Assembly: GCF_900156695.1 (NCBI RefSeq)
Contig: NZ_FTOM01000001.1
Location: forward strand, 863,646-927,645
Source of the DNA: Phaeovulum vinaykumarii
Lineage (GTDB): Bacteria; Pseudomonadota; Alphaproteobacteria; Rhodobacterales; Rhodobacteraceae
Direction: 5' to 3'
Length of the DNA stretch: 64,000 nucleotides
Under the pieces are notes generated by a model. That model had not been told where the DNA came from. It made no database searches and saw only the letters and a list, made by a program, of their open reading frames with translations. Positions within the stretch are counted from its first letter, which is position 1, and every line of letters begins with the position of its first letter. The position numbers were made by a program, and so were the translations under genes. Below, piece by piece: positions 16,435 to 26,600 of the stretch.

Positions 16435-17562
16435 ATGGCCGCCGCCGCCCCCTTGCGTTTTTCCTTCCTGGACGTGCGCTTCACCTATGACAGCCTGCGC
16501 GCCGAAACCGATGCCGCCATCGCGCGGGTGATGGACAGCGGCTGGTATATCGGCGGCCCCGAGGTCACCGCCTTCGAGGACGCCTTTGCCGAATATTGCG
16601 GGGCGCGGCATTGCGTGGGCACCGGCAACGGGCTTGACGCGCTGGTGCTGTTGCTGCGCGCCGCCGGGATCGGACCCGGCGACGAGGTGATCGTGCCCGC
16701 CCATACCTTCATCGCCACCTGGCTTGCGGTGTCGCAGGCCGGAGCGACGCCGGTGCCGGTCGATGTCGATCCCGCGACGATGAACCTGGACCCCGCCACG
16801 GTCGAGGCCGCCATCACGCCGGCCACGCGCGCGGTCATCGCCGTCCATCTCTATGGCACGCCGGTGCCCTGCGCCGATCTGCGCGCGCTCTGCGCCCGCC
16901 GCGGGCTGCGGCTGTTCGAGGATGCCGCCCAGGCCCAGGGTGCCGCGATCGACGGCCGGCGCGCCGGGGCGATGGGCGACGGGGCGGGCTTCAGCTTCTA
17001 TCCCGGCAAGAACCTGGGCGCCTTTGGCGATGCCGGCTGCGTGGTCACCAATGACGCCGATCTGGCCGAGGCGGTGCGCATGATCGGCAATTACGGCGCG
17101 CGGGTGAAATACGATCACGAGATCGCGGGCGTGAATTCGCGGCTCGATCCGGTGCAGGCGGCGGTCCTGGGCGTCAAGCTGCGCCATCTCGACGCCTGGA
17201 CCGAACGCCGTCGCCAGATCGCCGACATCTACATGAAAACCCTGGCCGGCGTGCCCAGCCTGCGCCTGCCGGCCCTGCCCGAGGGCGCCGCGCCCGTCTG
17301 GCACCTGTTCGTGGTCCGCCATCCCCGCCGCGATGCGCTTGCCGCCGCGCTGGCCGACCGCGGCGTGCCCACGGCGCTGCATTACCCGATTGCCAATCAC
17401 CACAGCGGCGCCTATCGCGCCGATTTCGAGGGCCGGTCCTTCCCCGTTGCCGAGGACATCTGCGCCACCTGCCTGAGCCTGCCCATCGGCCCGCATCTCG
17501 ATCTGGCCGCCGCGCAGGAGATCGCCGAGATCGTCGCCGAAACCGCCGACCGCCAGACCTGA
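16435..17562 (+). CDS. DegT/DnrJ/EryC1/StrS sugar aminotransferase (FdtB/QdtB-like)
   Basis: This PLP-dependent enzyme probably aminates C3 of the dTDP-3-keto-6-deoxyhexose made by its upstream neighbour. The 375-residue protein has the family start RVMDSGWYIGGPEV, the VPAHTFIATWLAVSQAG block, the LFEDAAQAQGA motif with the PLP-contacting Asp, and the Schiff-base Lys192 in FYPGKNLGAFGDAG. ATG 16435 lies about 10 bp after GAGGAGAG; 95 bp separate it from the ketoisomerase stop. The downstream giant glycosyltransferase follows after 11 bp, suggesting co-transcription and transfer of this sugar. Confidence 0.88.
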   Translation: MAAAAPLRFSFLDVRFTYDSLRAETDAAIARVMDSGWYIGGPEVTAFEDAFAEYCGARHCVGTGNGLDALVLLLRAAGIGPGDEVIVPAHTFIATWLAVSQAGATPVPVDVDPATMNLDPATVEAAITPATRAVIAVHLYGTPVPCADLRALCARRGLRLFEDAAQAQGAAIDGRRAGAMGDGAGFSFYPGKNLGAFGDAGCVVTNDADLAEAVRMIGNYGARVKYDHEIAGVNSRLDPVQAAVLGVKLRHLDAWTERRRQIADIYMKTLAGVPSLRLPALPEGAAPVWHLFVVRHPRRDALAAALADRGVPTALHYPIANHHSGAYRADFEGRSFPVAEDICATCLSLPIGPHLDLAAAQEIAEIVAETADRQT

Positions 17563-17573
17563 ACCGGACCGCC

Positions 17574-20500
17574 ATGACCCTGCATTCCGACGGCCCCGCC
17601 CATCCCGAAACGTCGCCCGCCCCTGCACGCGGGGGCCCCGGCGGGGATGCCGGACCGGCGCCGTCGATCGCGGCCCTTCTCGAGGGGGGGCTGTCGCAGG
17701 CGCGCACGGCGACGCGTCACGCGCTTGACACCGCCCGGATCACCGAGATCGAGACCCGGATCGCCCCGCGGATCGAGACCGAATGCCCCCTGCCGCGGAT
17801 CGCGCCGCGCGGCTTCGACCGTCCCGCGACGCTCTATCTGCTGAGCGGGCTGCATGCCTTCGACGGCGCGCATCGGCAGGTCGCGCAAATGATCGCGGCG
17901 CGCCCGCATGAGCGCCATCTGGCCATTCTCGACGGGCACCGGCGCGAGACGCTGGATTGGGCGCGCGGGCATCTGACGCGGGCGGGGGCGCTGCCGCTGT
18001 CGCCGGCGCGGGCGATGATCGGGCTCGATCGGCTGCAATGGCTGCGCGCCAAGCTGGCGGCGCTGGCCGTTCAGCGCATCGTGGCGATGATCGACGCCGA
18101 CGACCTGATCGCGCGGCTGGCGCTGGCCGAGGTGGCGCCGGTGCTGGGCGACCGGCTCTATCTGATCCACCGCGGGACAAGCCCGGCCGATTTCGGGCCC
18201 GCGCTGGCCGGGGCCACCCATGTGACCAGCGCCGCACTTGCCCGCGCGGCGGATACCGGGGCGCCCACGCTGCCCGAGGTCTATACCCCCATCCGCCGCA
18301 TGGCGCCCCCCGATCTGCCGCCACCGCCCCAGCCGCAGGGTCCGGGCCGACGCGCGGCGGTGCGCTTTCATCTTGAACGCGTGCGCCGGGTGAAGCCGCT
18401 GGCCCGCGCGATGCTCCTGCGCTCGATCGCCGACAGCCCGGCCTCGACGCTGGCCTGGCGCGCCCAGACCGGCCGCGCCCGGATGCGCGCCGCCCGTCTG
18501 GCGCCCGCGATCACCACCGCCACCGGCGGCAATGCGCATGACTTTCCCGGCAGCGGCCCGCTCGATTGGGTCACGCTGATCGTGGCGGTGCTGCACCACA
18601 CCAACGGGCGGCATGTCCATGTGGGCTATGTCGAACCGGGGCTGCGCCGGCGCATGGAACGGGCGCTGCGCCGTGCCGGTCTCGACATCGGTCAGGTCGA
18701 GATCGTCGACGGCGCGCGCGACATCTACAACGGCGTCTCGGCGCGCCCCATAGACCTGTTCGTGGCCGCCTATCCGCATGCCGATCCGGGCGGTGTCGCC
18801 GAAGCCGCGGCCGCCGGCGCGCCTGTTGCGCTGTTTGCTCCGGCCGACAGCGCCCCCCTGGGCAAGGGCGCCAACCCCGCCCTTTTCGGGCTGTGGCATG
18901 ACGCGGAAAGCCTGGCGCAACTGGCGCGCAAGGCCGCCGCACATCGCAGCACCGCGCGGGGGGGCGGGGCGCGCGCAAAACCCGCCGCCGCCCCCGGCGC
19001 GGCGGGCACCGAGGCCCTGCATCAGGCCTGGAACCGGCTGATCGCGGCGACCGAAGGCGCGCTTGCGCAGAGCCCCGACGAAACGGCCCGTGCGCGGCTG
19101 CGCCCGCTGGGCCTCTTCGATGCCGACTTCTATCGCGGGCAATTCCCCAAGGGGGCCAAGCTTCCGCAAGACGAGGCGGCCGCCTTCACGCATTACCTCG
19201 AGACCGGCGCCGCGGCGGGCAAGTCGCCCCATCCGCTGTTCGATCCGGCCCATTACCTGGCGCTTTTGCCCGAAGCGGCGCGCGCCGCCGCCCGCCCCGA
19301 CCCCGCTGCGCATTACCTGGCCTTTGGCGAAGCGCTGGGCCAGCCGCCGCATCCGCTGTTCGATCCGGTGCTCTGCGCCCGCCAGCTTCAGGTGCCCCAG
19401 CCCGACATCCTGGCGCGCTATCTGCACACCGATCTCGGACCCGACGGCCAGGCGCCGGTGCCCCATACCTTCTTCGACCCCGACCATTACCGCGCGCAGC
19501 TGCCCTTCCCCCCGCGCGAAGGCACGCTGCTTGAGGATTTCCTGACCCGCGGCCTGTCGGAACGGCTGGACCCGCATCCGCTTGTCGAGGCCGCGCGCCT
19601 CTGCGACCCGGACGCCGATTACGCCGCGACCCTGTGGGAGTGGCTCGGCCACGAGGGGCACGCGCTCTCGCCCGAGCTGGCCGACCGGGCGACGACGCCG
19701 CTCTTTGCGCCGGCGCATTTCCGCGCGCATGCCCCCGACGCCTATGCGCGGGGCGCGCCCTCGGCGCTCTGGACTCATCTGATCGAAGGCAACAGCCCCG
19801 ATGTCGGGCCGCATCCGCTGGTCTGGCCGCATCATGTCGAACGCAACCACCCCGGCACGCTGACCAGCGCCGAAACGGTGATCGAACGGCTGATGCGCGA
19901 CACCGGCGCCGATCTCGATTCCCATCCGCTGATCGACAGCGCTCATATACGCGCCCAGGCTCCCTGGATCACGCAAAGCCGCATCCCGCCGCTGACGGCA
20001 TTCGTGGAACACGGCGTCTGGCACAATCTGGACCCGCATCCCTGGTTCTCGACGCAATATTACCTGCATTCGAACCCCGATGTGGCTGCCGTGGGGATGA
20101 ACCCGCTCTATCACTATCTGTCGGGGGGCGAACAGCAGGGCCGCTGGCCGCATGTGTTCTTCAACGCCCCGAATTACTACCACCGCTATCTGGGCGCGGG
20201 CGCGACCGTCTCGCCGCTGATCGACTATGTGACGCGGGGCGCGGGCTATTTCTGGAACACGCTGCCGGTGGATGACACCTTCCAGCGATCGCGGATGGAC
20301 ACGGTGCGCGCCCTCTTCGCGCAAGATCCCGACGGCGGCAAGCGCTCGGCCAAGCTGCTTGAACAGATCATGATGCCCGAAACGGGCGGACGTCACCCGT
20401 CGCTGACAACCGAAAGCCGCAAGCTGGCGCGCGCCCTGCCGCCCGAAGACGACACGCAGACGGCTGGCGAAACGCTCGGCATCGTCGAACGTCAGATGCA

Positions 20501-23477
20501 GATGCCGCCGGTCCCGGTTCAGGTGCTGCGCCCGCCGGTCGTGGCCGCCAGCCATATCGCGCCCCCCTCGGGCGATTACGACAGCCCATCGGGTGAGGCG
20601 GCGCAGTTCCGTCAGGCCATCGTGGTGGCCGGCAACGACGGCTTCATCACCGCCGATGGCACCTGGCTCGACCATGGTTTCGAAGGGTTCGACCCCGATC
20701 ACATGGAGCTGCGCGCCAATGGCGCCGTCGTGGCCGAGGCGGGCGACCGCGTTCTGCTGCGCCGCTTCACCAACGGGCGCGACATCGACGCGGGCCTCTT
20801 CGCCTGCGGCACCTACAGCCGGAATTACTGCCATTTCCTGCTTGAGGTGCTGCCGCGCGCGCTTCTGGCCGATGCCATCGCGCCCGCGGGCGTGCCAGTC
20901 CTGACCGACGACGACATGCCCGCCCAGCATTATCAGGCGCTGCGCATCGCGCTGCCCGACCGGCCGATCCTGCGGCTGTCGCGCCAGCGCAGCCATCGCG
21001 TGCGCGCGCTCTATGCCGCCTCGATGCCGATCGTCTTCCACGATGCCTTCGGGCAGAGCGACGTGCCCGCCGATGCGGTGCGGATGCACCCCGAGATGCT
21101 GCGCCGCCTGGCCCGGATCGGCGCGGCCATCGGCACCGACCCCAAGGCGCCCGAGCGTCTGTTCCTGCACCGCGAAGCCTCGGTGCGCCGCCTTCTGAAC
21201 GCGGGCGAATTGCACCATGCGCTGGGCGCGCGCGGCTTCGTCACCGCCAATTTCGCCAATCTGGGCTTTGCCGAACAGGTCCAGATGATCGCCGGCGCGC
21301 ACGACATCGTGGGCCAGAGCGGGGCGCATCTGGCCAATATCGTCTTTGCCCGTCCGGGCACGCGGATCTTTGCGCTGTTCTCGAACGCGCCGGGCACCAA
21401 TTACACGATGTGGAGCCAGATCGGCGCCGCGCTCGACCTCGAGGTGGTGAATGTCGCGGGGCCCCGGCTGATCGGATCGTCGGGGGCGGGGCCGGCCGCG
21501 CATGAACATTTCAGCGTGCCCGCCAGCCAGCTGATCCCGTTCTTCCCCGAGGAGACGGAGACGCGCAGCCCCGCCGAGACCTCCGCGGCCTTTGACCGGC
21601 TGCATGCGATGGCCGCCGAAGCCGACACGCTGACCTCGGCCTGGGCGATCCGCGCCACCGCCACGCCCGAGGGGTTCGAGCACCGCCTGGCCGAGGCCCG
21701 CGACGCGGCGCTGAGCGCGCTTGACGCGGCCTCGGCCAGCCAGCTCAAGACGCTGGTCACGCATCCCTTCTATGCCGATCCCTGGAACAAGCTGCGTTCG
21801 GGGCTGGCCGTTGCGCCGCCCGAGACCGCGGCCGAGAAGACCGCCGTCGCCGAGCTGGAACAGGTCTTCGCGCGCCTGGCCGACCCCGATGCGGCCGCGC
21901 AGGACGACACCGCCGCCGCCCTGCCCGAAAGCGCGCGCGACTGGCGCCGGCTGATCCTGCGGGCGATGCTGCTCTGCTCGGGCTGGCAATTGCCACCCAT
22001 TGCCAATCTGCGGGCGCTGCCCTCGGATCTGGTGGCGCCCTATCTGCGCTGGCTCTCGATGCAGACCTTCACCTTCCGCCCCGGCGAGGACGACGCCTAT
22101 GTCGAACACGCCCGCCGCTTGCTCGACTGGATCGAACGGCAGATGAGCGCGGATCTGCCGCTGGGGCTGCGCAACCGCATCTCGCGCATGGCGGCCGAGC
22201 TGGACCTGGGCGCGCTTCTGCTGATCGAGCGCCCGATGCGCGACGTCTACGCGGCGCGCAACCGCGTGCTGCAACATGTGGCGCTGTCGAACGGCAGCCC
22301 GCGCAGCTATCCGCGCGCGGCCGACGGATCAGAGGGGCGGCGGCGCATCGGCATCCTGTGCCGCACCTTCGACAAGGGCCCCGATTCCGAGGCCGTCGTG
22401 TCGATGTTCCGGCAGTTCGACCGCTCGAAATACGAGATCTTCGCCTATTCGGTCGGCTTCAAGGACCGCGTGGTCAGCGCCGATCCGAAATTCGCCGCCG
22501 AATTCGACGCGGTGATCGAACACCGCCGGTCCCTGCCCGACGACCCCGCCGGCATCCGCGCCAAGCTGACGGCGGACCGGCTGGACCTGTTCCTTTATGC
22601 CAATGCCACGACCTATGGTCTGCGGGCGCTGGATCTGGCGCTGTTCCACCGCATCGCGCCGGTGCAGGCGGTGATGAATTCGCATGTGCCGCTGGCGCTG
22701 GGCTATCCGGCCTTCGACGCCTTCATCACCGGCCAGAGCGACCACCCCGAGCACGAGATCGACGCCGCCGACATGCCCGAGACGGTGATCCGGCGGCCCG
22801 GTTCGGTGATCTGCTATCTGACCTCGTTCCTGCGCCGCAAGAACCCGCCGCTCGACCGCGCCGCGCTGGGCATCGCCCCGGACGAGGTGGTGATGATGAA
22901 CGCGGGATCCTATCAGAAGCTGCGCCACGACTGCCTGACCACGATGATGCGTGCCGTGGCCCGCACGCCCAATGCCGTGCTGCTGCTGGCGCCCTACAAC
23001 CCCGGCTGGGCAGCGCGCTCGCAGGCCTTCTGCTTCAACCGGCAGCTGGCCGAGGCCGCCGCCGAGGTGGGCCTTGATCCCGCGCGCATCCGCATCACCA
23101 GCGAACTGACCGTGGCCGAGGCCGAGGCCGCGCTGTCCTGCGCGGATGTCTATCTCAACCCGTTCCCGCATGGCGGCGCCACGATGACCCATCTGGCGCT
23201 GATCTACGGGGTGCCGCCGGTGACGCTGCGCCGGCGCTCGACGCGTTCGATCGACCAGTTCCTGATCGGCAGCCTGGGCGCGACCGAACTTCTGGCCGAC
23301 ACGCCCGCGGATTATGTCGAGCTGGCGCATGTGCTGGCCACCGATCCCGCGCGCCGCGCGGCGCTGTCGGCGCGCCTGCGCGAGGCCGCGCGCCAGCCGG
23401 TCTTTGTCGACAACCCGGAGTATTCGCGCGACCTTCAGGCCACGTTCACGGCCCTTCTCGACCGCGCCAGCCACTGA
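17574..23477 (+). CDS. Giant multidomain glycosyltransferase: GT-B-like, FDPxxY repeats, GT61-like and GT41/OGT-like modules
   Basis: The 1967-residue protein is one of the largest in the window. Parts in order: residues about 85-470, two Rossmann-like halves resembling a GT-B transferase; about 515-875, a run of roughly 45-residue repeats with HPLFDPxxY and HYLxxGxxxGxxPHPxF motifs; about 1010-1300, a GT61 (DUF563)-like domain with NYCHFLLEVLPRALLAD and GQSGAHLANIVFARPG; about 1585-1967, a GT41/O-GlcNAc-transferase (SPINDLY)-like C-terminal domain with LNPFPHGGATMTHLALIYG. No signal peptide or membrane segment is evident, so it should be cytoplasmic. It sits 11 bp behind the aminotransferase. 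Acceptor unknown: capsule, lipopolysaccharide or a protein are all possible. Confidence 0.8.
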   Translation: MTLHSDGPAHPETSPAPARGGPGGDAGPAPSIAALLEGGLSQARTATRHALDTARITEIETRIAPRIETECPLPRIAPRGFDRPATLYLLSGLHAFDGAHRQVAQMIAARPHERHLAILDGHRRETLDWARGHLTRAGALPLSPARAMIGLDRLQWLRAKLAALAVQRIVAMIDADDLIARLALAEVAPVLGDRLYLIHRGTSPADFGPALAGATHVTSAALARAADTGAPTLPEVYTPIRRMAPPDLPPPPQPQGPGRRAAVRFHLERVRRVKPLARAMLLRSIADSPASTLAWRAQTGRARMRAARLAPAITTATGGNAHDFPGSGPLDWVTLIVAVLHHTNGRHVHVGYVEPGLRRRMERALRRAGLDIGQVEIVDGARDIYNGVSARPIDLFVAAYPHADPGGVAEAAAAGAPVALFAPADSAPLGKGANPALFGLWHDAESLAQLARKAAAHRSTARGGGARAKPAAAPGAAGTEALHQAWNRLIAATEGALAQSPDETARARLRPLGLFDADFYRGQFPKGAKLPQDEAAAFTHYLETGAAAGKSPHPLFDPAHYLALLPEAARAAARPDPAAHYLAFGEALGQPPHPLFDPVLCARQLQVPQPDILARYLHTDLGPDGQAPVPHTFFDPDHYRAQLPFPPREGTLLEDFLTRGLSERLDPHPLVEAARLCDPDADYAATLWEWLGHEGHALSPELADRATTPLFAPAHFRAHAPDAYARGAPSALWTHLIEGNSPDVGPHPLVWPHHVERNHPGTLTSAETVIERLMRDTGADLDSHPLIDSAHIRAQAPWITQSRIPPLTAFVEHGVWHNLDPHPWFSTQYYLHSNPDVAAVGMNPLYHYLSGGEQQGRWPHVFFNAPNYYHRYLGAGATVSPLIDYVTRGAGYFWNTLPVDDTFQRSRMDTVRALFAQDPDGGKRSAKLLEQIMMPETGGRHPSLTTESRKLARALPPEDDTQTAGETLGIVERQMQMPPVPVQVLRPPVVAASHIAPPSGDYDSPSGEAAQFRQAIVVAGNDGFITADGTWLDHGFEGFDPDHMELRANGAVVAEAGDRVLLRRFTNGRDIDAGLFACGTYSRNYCHFLLEVLPRALLADAIAPAGVPVLTDDDMPAQHYQALRIALPDRPILRLSRQRSHRVRALYAASMPIVFHDAFGQSDVPADAVRMHPEMLRRLARIGAAIGTDPKAPERLFLHREASVRRLLNAGELHHALGARGFVTANFANLGFAEQVQMIAGAHDIVGQSGAHLANIVFARPGTRIFALFSNAPGTNYTMWSQIGAALDLEVVNVAGPRLIGSSGAGPAAHEHFSVPASQLIPFFPEETETRSPAETSAAFDRLHAMAAEADTLTSAWAIRATATPEGFEHRLAEARDAALSALDAASASQLKTLVTHPFYADPWNKLRSGLAVAPPETAAEKTAVAELEQVFARLADPDAAAQDDTAAALPESARDWRRLILRAMLLCSGWQLPPIANLRALPSDLVAPYLRWLSMQTFTFRPGEDDAYVEHARRLLDWIERQMSADLPLGLRNRISRMAAELDLGALLLIERPMRDVYAARNRVLQHVALSNGSPRSYPRAADGSEGRRRIGILCRTFDKGPDSEAVVSMFRQFDRSKYEIFAYSVGFKDRVVSADPKFAAEFDAVIEHRRSLPDDPAGIRAKLTADRLDLFLYANATTYGLRALDLALFHRIAPVQAVMNSHVPLALGYPAFDAFITGQSDHPEHEIDAADMPETVIRRPGSVICYLTSFLRRKNPPLDRAALGIAPDEVVMMNAGSYQKLRHDCLTTMMRAVARTPNAVLLLAPYNPGWAARSQAFCFNRQLAEAAAEVGLDPARIRITSELTVAEAEAALSCADVYLNPFPHGGATMTHLALIYGVPPVTLRRRSTRSIDQFLIGSLGATELLADTPADYVELAHVLATDPARRAALSARLREAARQPVFVDNPEYSRDLQATFTALLDRASH

Positions 23478-23536
23478 CCGCCCCTTCCCCCCCCCCGCCG
23501 CGCCGGGGGAGAGGCGCCGCGGATCGCTCGAATTGT

Positions 23537-23567
23537 CGGTATTGTCCTTGCTTCAGGGACAATACCG
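23537..23567. repeat. Perfect 11-bp inverted repeat between the glycosyltransferase and RTX genes
   Basis: The arms cggtattgtcc (23537-23547) and ggacaataccg (23557-23567) are exact reverse complements around a 9-base spacer. No T-run follows. It lies 69 bp before the RTX gene start and 60 bp after the glycosyltransferase stop. A second small GC stem (23492-23497 with 23504-23509) lies closer to that stop and is the better terminator candidate. This palindrome could instead be an operator for the RTX gene. Confidence 0.6.
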
Positions 23568-23635
23568 GTGATCGCGCATTAATCGTTCGCCCCTAGCCTC
23601 GATCCACGTATCCGGTGTGACCGAGTGTTGGTGCG

Positions 23636-26600
23636 ATGTTGACCTTTGAGTGGGTGGGCCTTCTGGGGACGGGGCGCGAATGGCTCGTGACCGCCGTCAC
23701 CGATCTCGAGATCGTCGAGGCGCCGGGCGGCACCCGGCTGTTTTCGGTGACGCGGCCGGGCATGGGCGGCGGCTTTGCCACCTTTGCGGTGCCCGATGCG
23801 GGGCTGGCCAGCCTGCATGACCTGCAATCCTTCGTCCGCCGTGTCGATTATGGCGGCACGCCGCAATTGTCCGTGGTGATGGGCGACGCAGGGGGCATGA
23901 TCCTGGCCTCGGACCTGTCCTATTCGGGGCTTGTGGCCTATGCGCTGTCGACCACGGGCGCGATCGGCGCCGCGCTCAGCTTTGCCGATGGCGCCGCCCC
24001 GGACGGGGATCTGGGCGCCACGACGGTGGTCGATCTCGACGGTGCGCGCTATCTGCTGGCCGCACAGCCCGGCCTCTCCACGCCCGAGGTGTTCCGCGTC
24101 AGCCAGACGGGGGGGATCACGCGGCTGACGCCGGAACCGGCGGGCTTGGGCGGCGGCGGCGACATCGGCGCGATGACGCTGGCCGCGGCGGGGGGCGCGC
24201 AATTCGTGGTCTCGGCGCTGCCCGCGGCCGACCGGATCGCGGTGCACCGGCTGGCCGCCGACGGCACGCTCAGCGCGGGCGGCGCGCTCGACCTCTCCAG
24301 CGGCGTCGGCTTCGACGCCCCCGTCGCGCTGGAGACGCAGCGCCTCATGGGCACCGATTTCGTGATCGCCGCCGGCAACCAGAGCAATTCGCTCTCGGTC
24401 CTCCAGGTGCTGGCCGATGGCAGCCTGATCGCGCGCGACCATGTGGTCGACGGGCTGGCCACGCGCTTTGCCCGCGTCACCGCGCTGGAAACCTTCCGTT
24501 ACGGCGACATGGCCTTTGTCCTGGCCGGCGGCGGCGATGACGGCATCGCGCTGTTCACGCTGTTGCCCGACGGGCGCCTGATCCACCGCCTCTCGCGCGG
24601 GGACGATGCACAAACCACGCTGGTCAATGTCACCGCCATCGCCGCCCATGTCTCGGGCAGCGACGTGCAGATCTTCGCCGCCGGCGAGGGCGAAGTGGGC
24701 ATCTCGCAGTTCCGGCTGGCGCTGGGTCCGGCGGGCGTGACCCGCTGGCAGGAGGCGGGCGATATCGCGGGCACCGCCGGCGCCGATGTGCTGGGCGCGG
24801 GCGCGGGCACGACGGCGCTGCGCGGCGGCACGGGCGACGACATCATCGTGGGCGGCGGCACCGGGGGCGCGGCGCGTCTGTGGGGCGGGGCGGGGGCCGA
24901 TCTCTTCGTGCTCTCGCCCAGTTCGGACACCATCGTCATCGCCGATTTCGAGGCGGGCGTCGACCGGCTGGACCTGACCACGTTCCCGCTTCTGCATTCG
25001 GTGGCGGGCCTTGGCATCCTGCGCACCGCCGAGGGCGCGCAGATCACCATCGGCACCACCACGATCCGGCTGATCTCGGCCAGCGGCAACGGCATCGCCC
25101 CCAGCCTGTTCCGCGATGCCGATCTCTTTCCCCTGTCGCGCTATCAGCCGGTGAACACGCGCCTGCTCCAATCCGCGACCGAGGGCCCCGACACGATCGC
25201 GGCCGCAACCGGCCAGATCGCCAGCCTGTCAGGCCTGGGCGGCGATGACGACCTGCGCGGCGCCGACGGCGATGACACGCTGTCGGGCGGGGACGGAAAC
25301 GACCTTCTCTCCGGGGGCGGGGGGAACGACAGCCTGATGGGCGACGGCGGCGATGACACGCTCTGGGGCGGCGACGGGGCCGACCAGATCGGCGGCGGCG
25401 CAGACAACGACAGCCTGTCGGGCGGCCCCGGCAACGACCGGATGTGGGGCGGGCCGGGGGCCGACACGCTGTGGGGCGGGGCGGGCCATGACGTGATCCG
25501 CGGCGGAGCGGGCGCCGATGTGATCGGCGGCGGCGACTGGAACGACTGGCTTTCGGGCGAGGGCGACGACGATCGCCTCTCGGGCGGGGACGGGCATGAC
25601 ACGCTGGCGGGCGACGACGGCGACGACACGCTCTGGGGCGGCGACGGCGGCGATCTGATGACCGGCGGCACCGGCAATGACAGCCTGTCGGGCGAGGCCG
25701 GGAATGACACCCTTCAGGGTGGGGCGGGACAGGACATCCTGTTGGGCGGCGCAGATAATGACAGCCTTGCGGGCGAGGACGGCGATGACCGGCTCGAGGG
25801 TGAGGACGGCGCCGATACCCTTGATGGCGGGACCGGCGACGACCTTCTTCTGGGGGGCTCGGGCAGTGACCGGCTGACCGGCGGCGAGGGCGCCGACCGG
25901 CTCTATGGCGGGACCGGGGCGGACCGGCTCTGGGGACAGGCGGGGGCGGATCTGATGTCGGGCGGGGTCGGGGCGGACATGCTCTGGGGCGGGGACGACG
26001 ACGACACCCTGGACGGCGACGAGGACGACGACCGCCTCGAGGGCGAGAACGGCGCCGACATGTTGCGCGGCGGCACGGGCGCCGACACGCTGAACGGCGG
26101 GGCCGACGACGACACCCTTGACGGCGGCGACGGCAACGACGCGCTGATCGGCGGCACCGGCGACGACAGCCTTGCGGGGGGCAGCGAAAACGACAGCCTC
26201 TGGGGGGGCGACGGGGCCGATACGCTGAACGGCGGGGCGGGCCATGACCTGCTGGACGGCGGCAGCGGCGATGACCTGCTCCTCGGCGACAGCTGGCACG
26301 ACCGGCTGGACGGCGGCACCGGCAATGACCGGCTGTTCGGCGGCACCGGCAATGACAGCCTGACCGGCGGCGACGGCGACGACAGCCTGGACGGGGGCGA
26401 GGGCGACGACCATCTCCACGGCGGGGCCGATGCCGACAGCTTGCACGGCGGGGCGGGCAACGACCATCTGTCGGGCGACGATGGAAACGACAGCCTTGTC
26501 GGCGATGACGGCCGCGACCGGCTGTTCGGCGGCCAGGGTCACGACACCCTCGACGGCGGCGAAGGGGATGACATCCTGGACGGCGGCGACGGCAATGACA

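Noticed and set aside
17412..22277. Long (1621-codon) minus-strand open frame opposite the giant glycosyltransferase
   Set aside because: It is an antisense shadow caused by high G+C in third positions; its translation is Arg/Gly/Gln-rich with no family motif, while the plus strand has clear domains.
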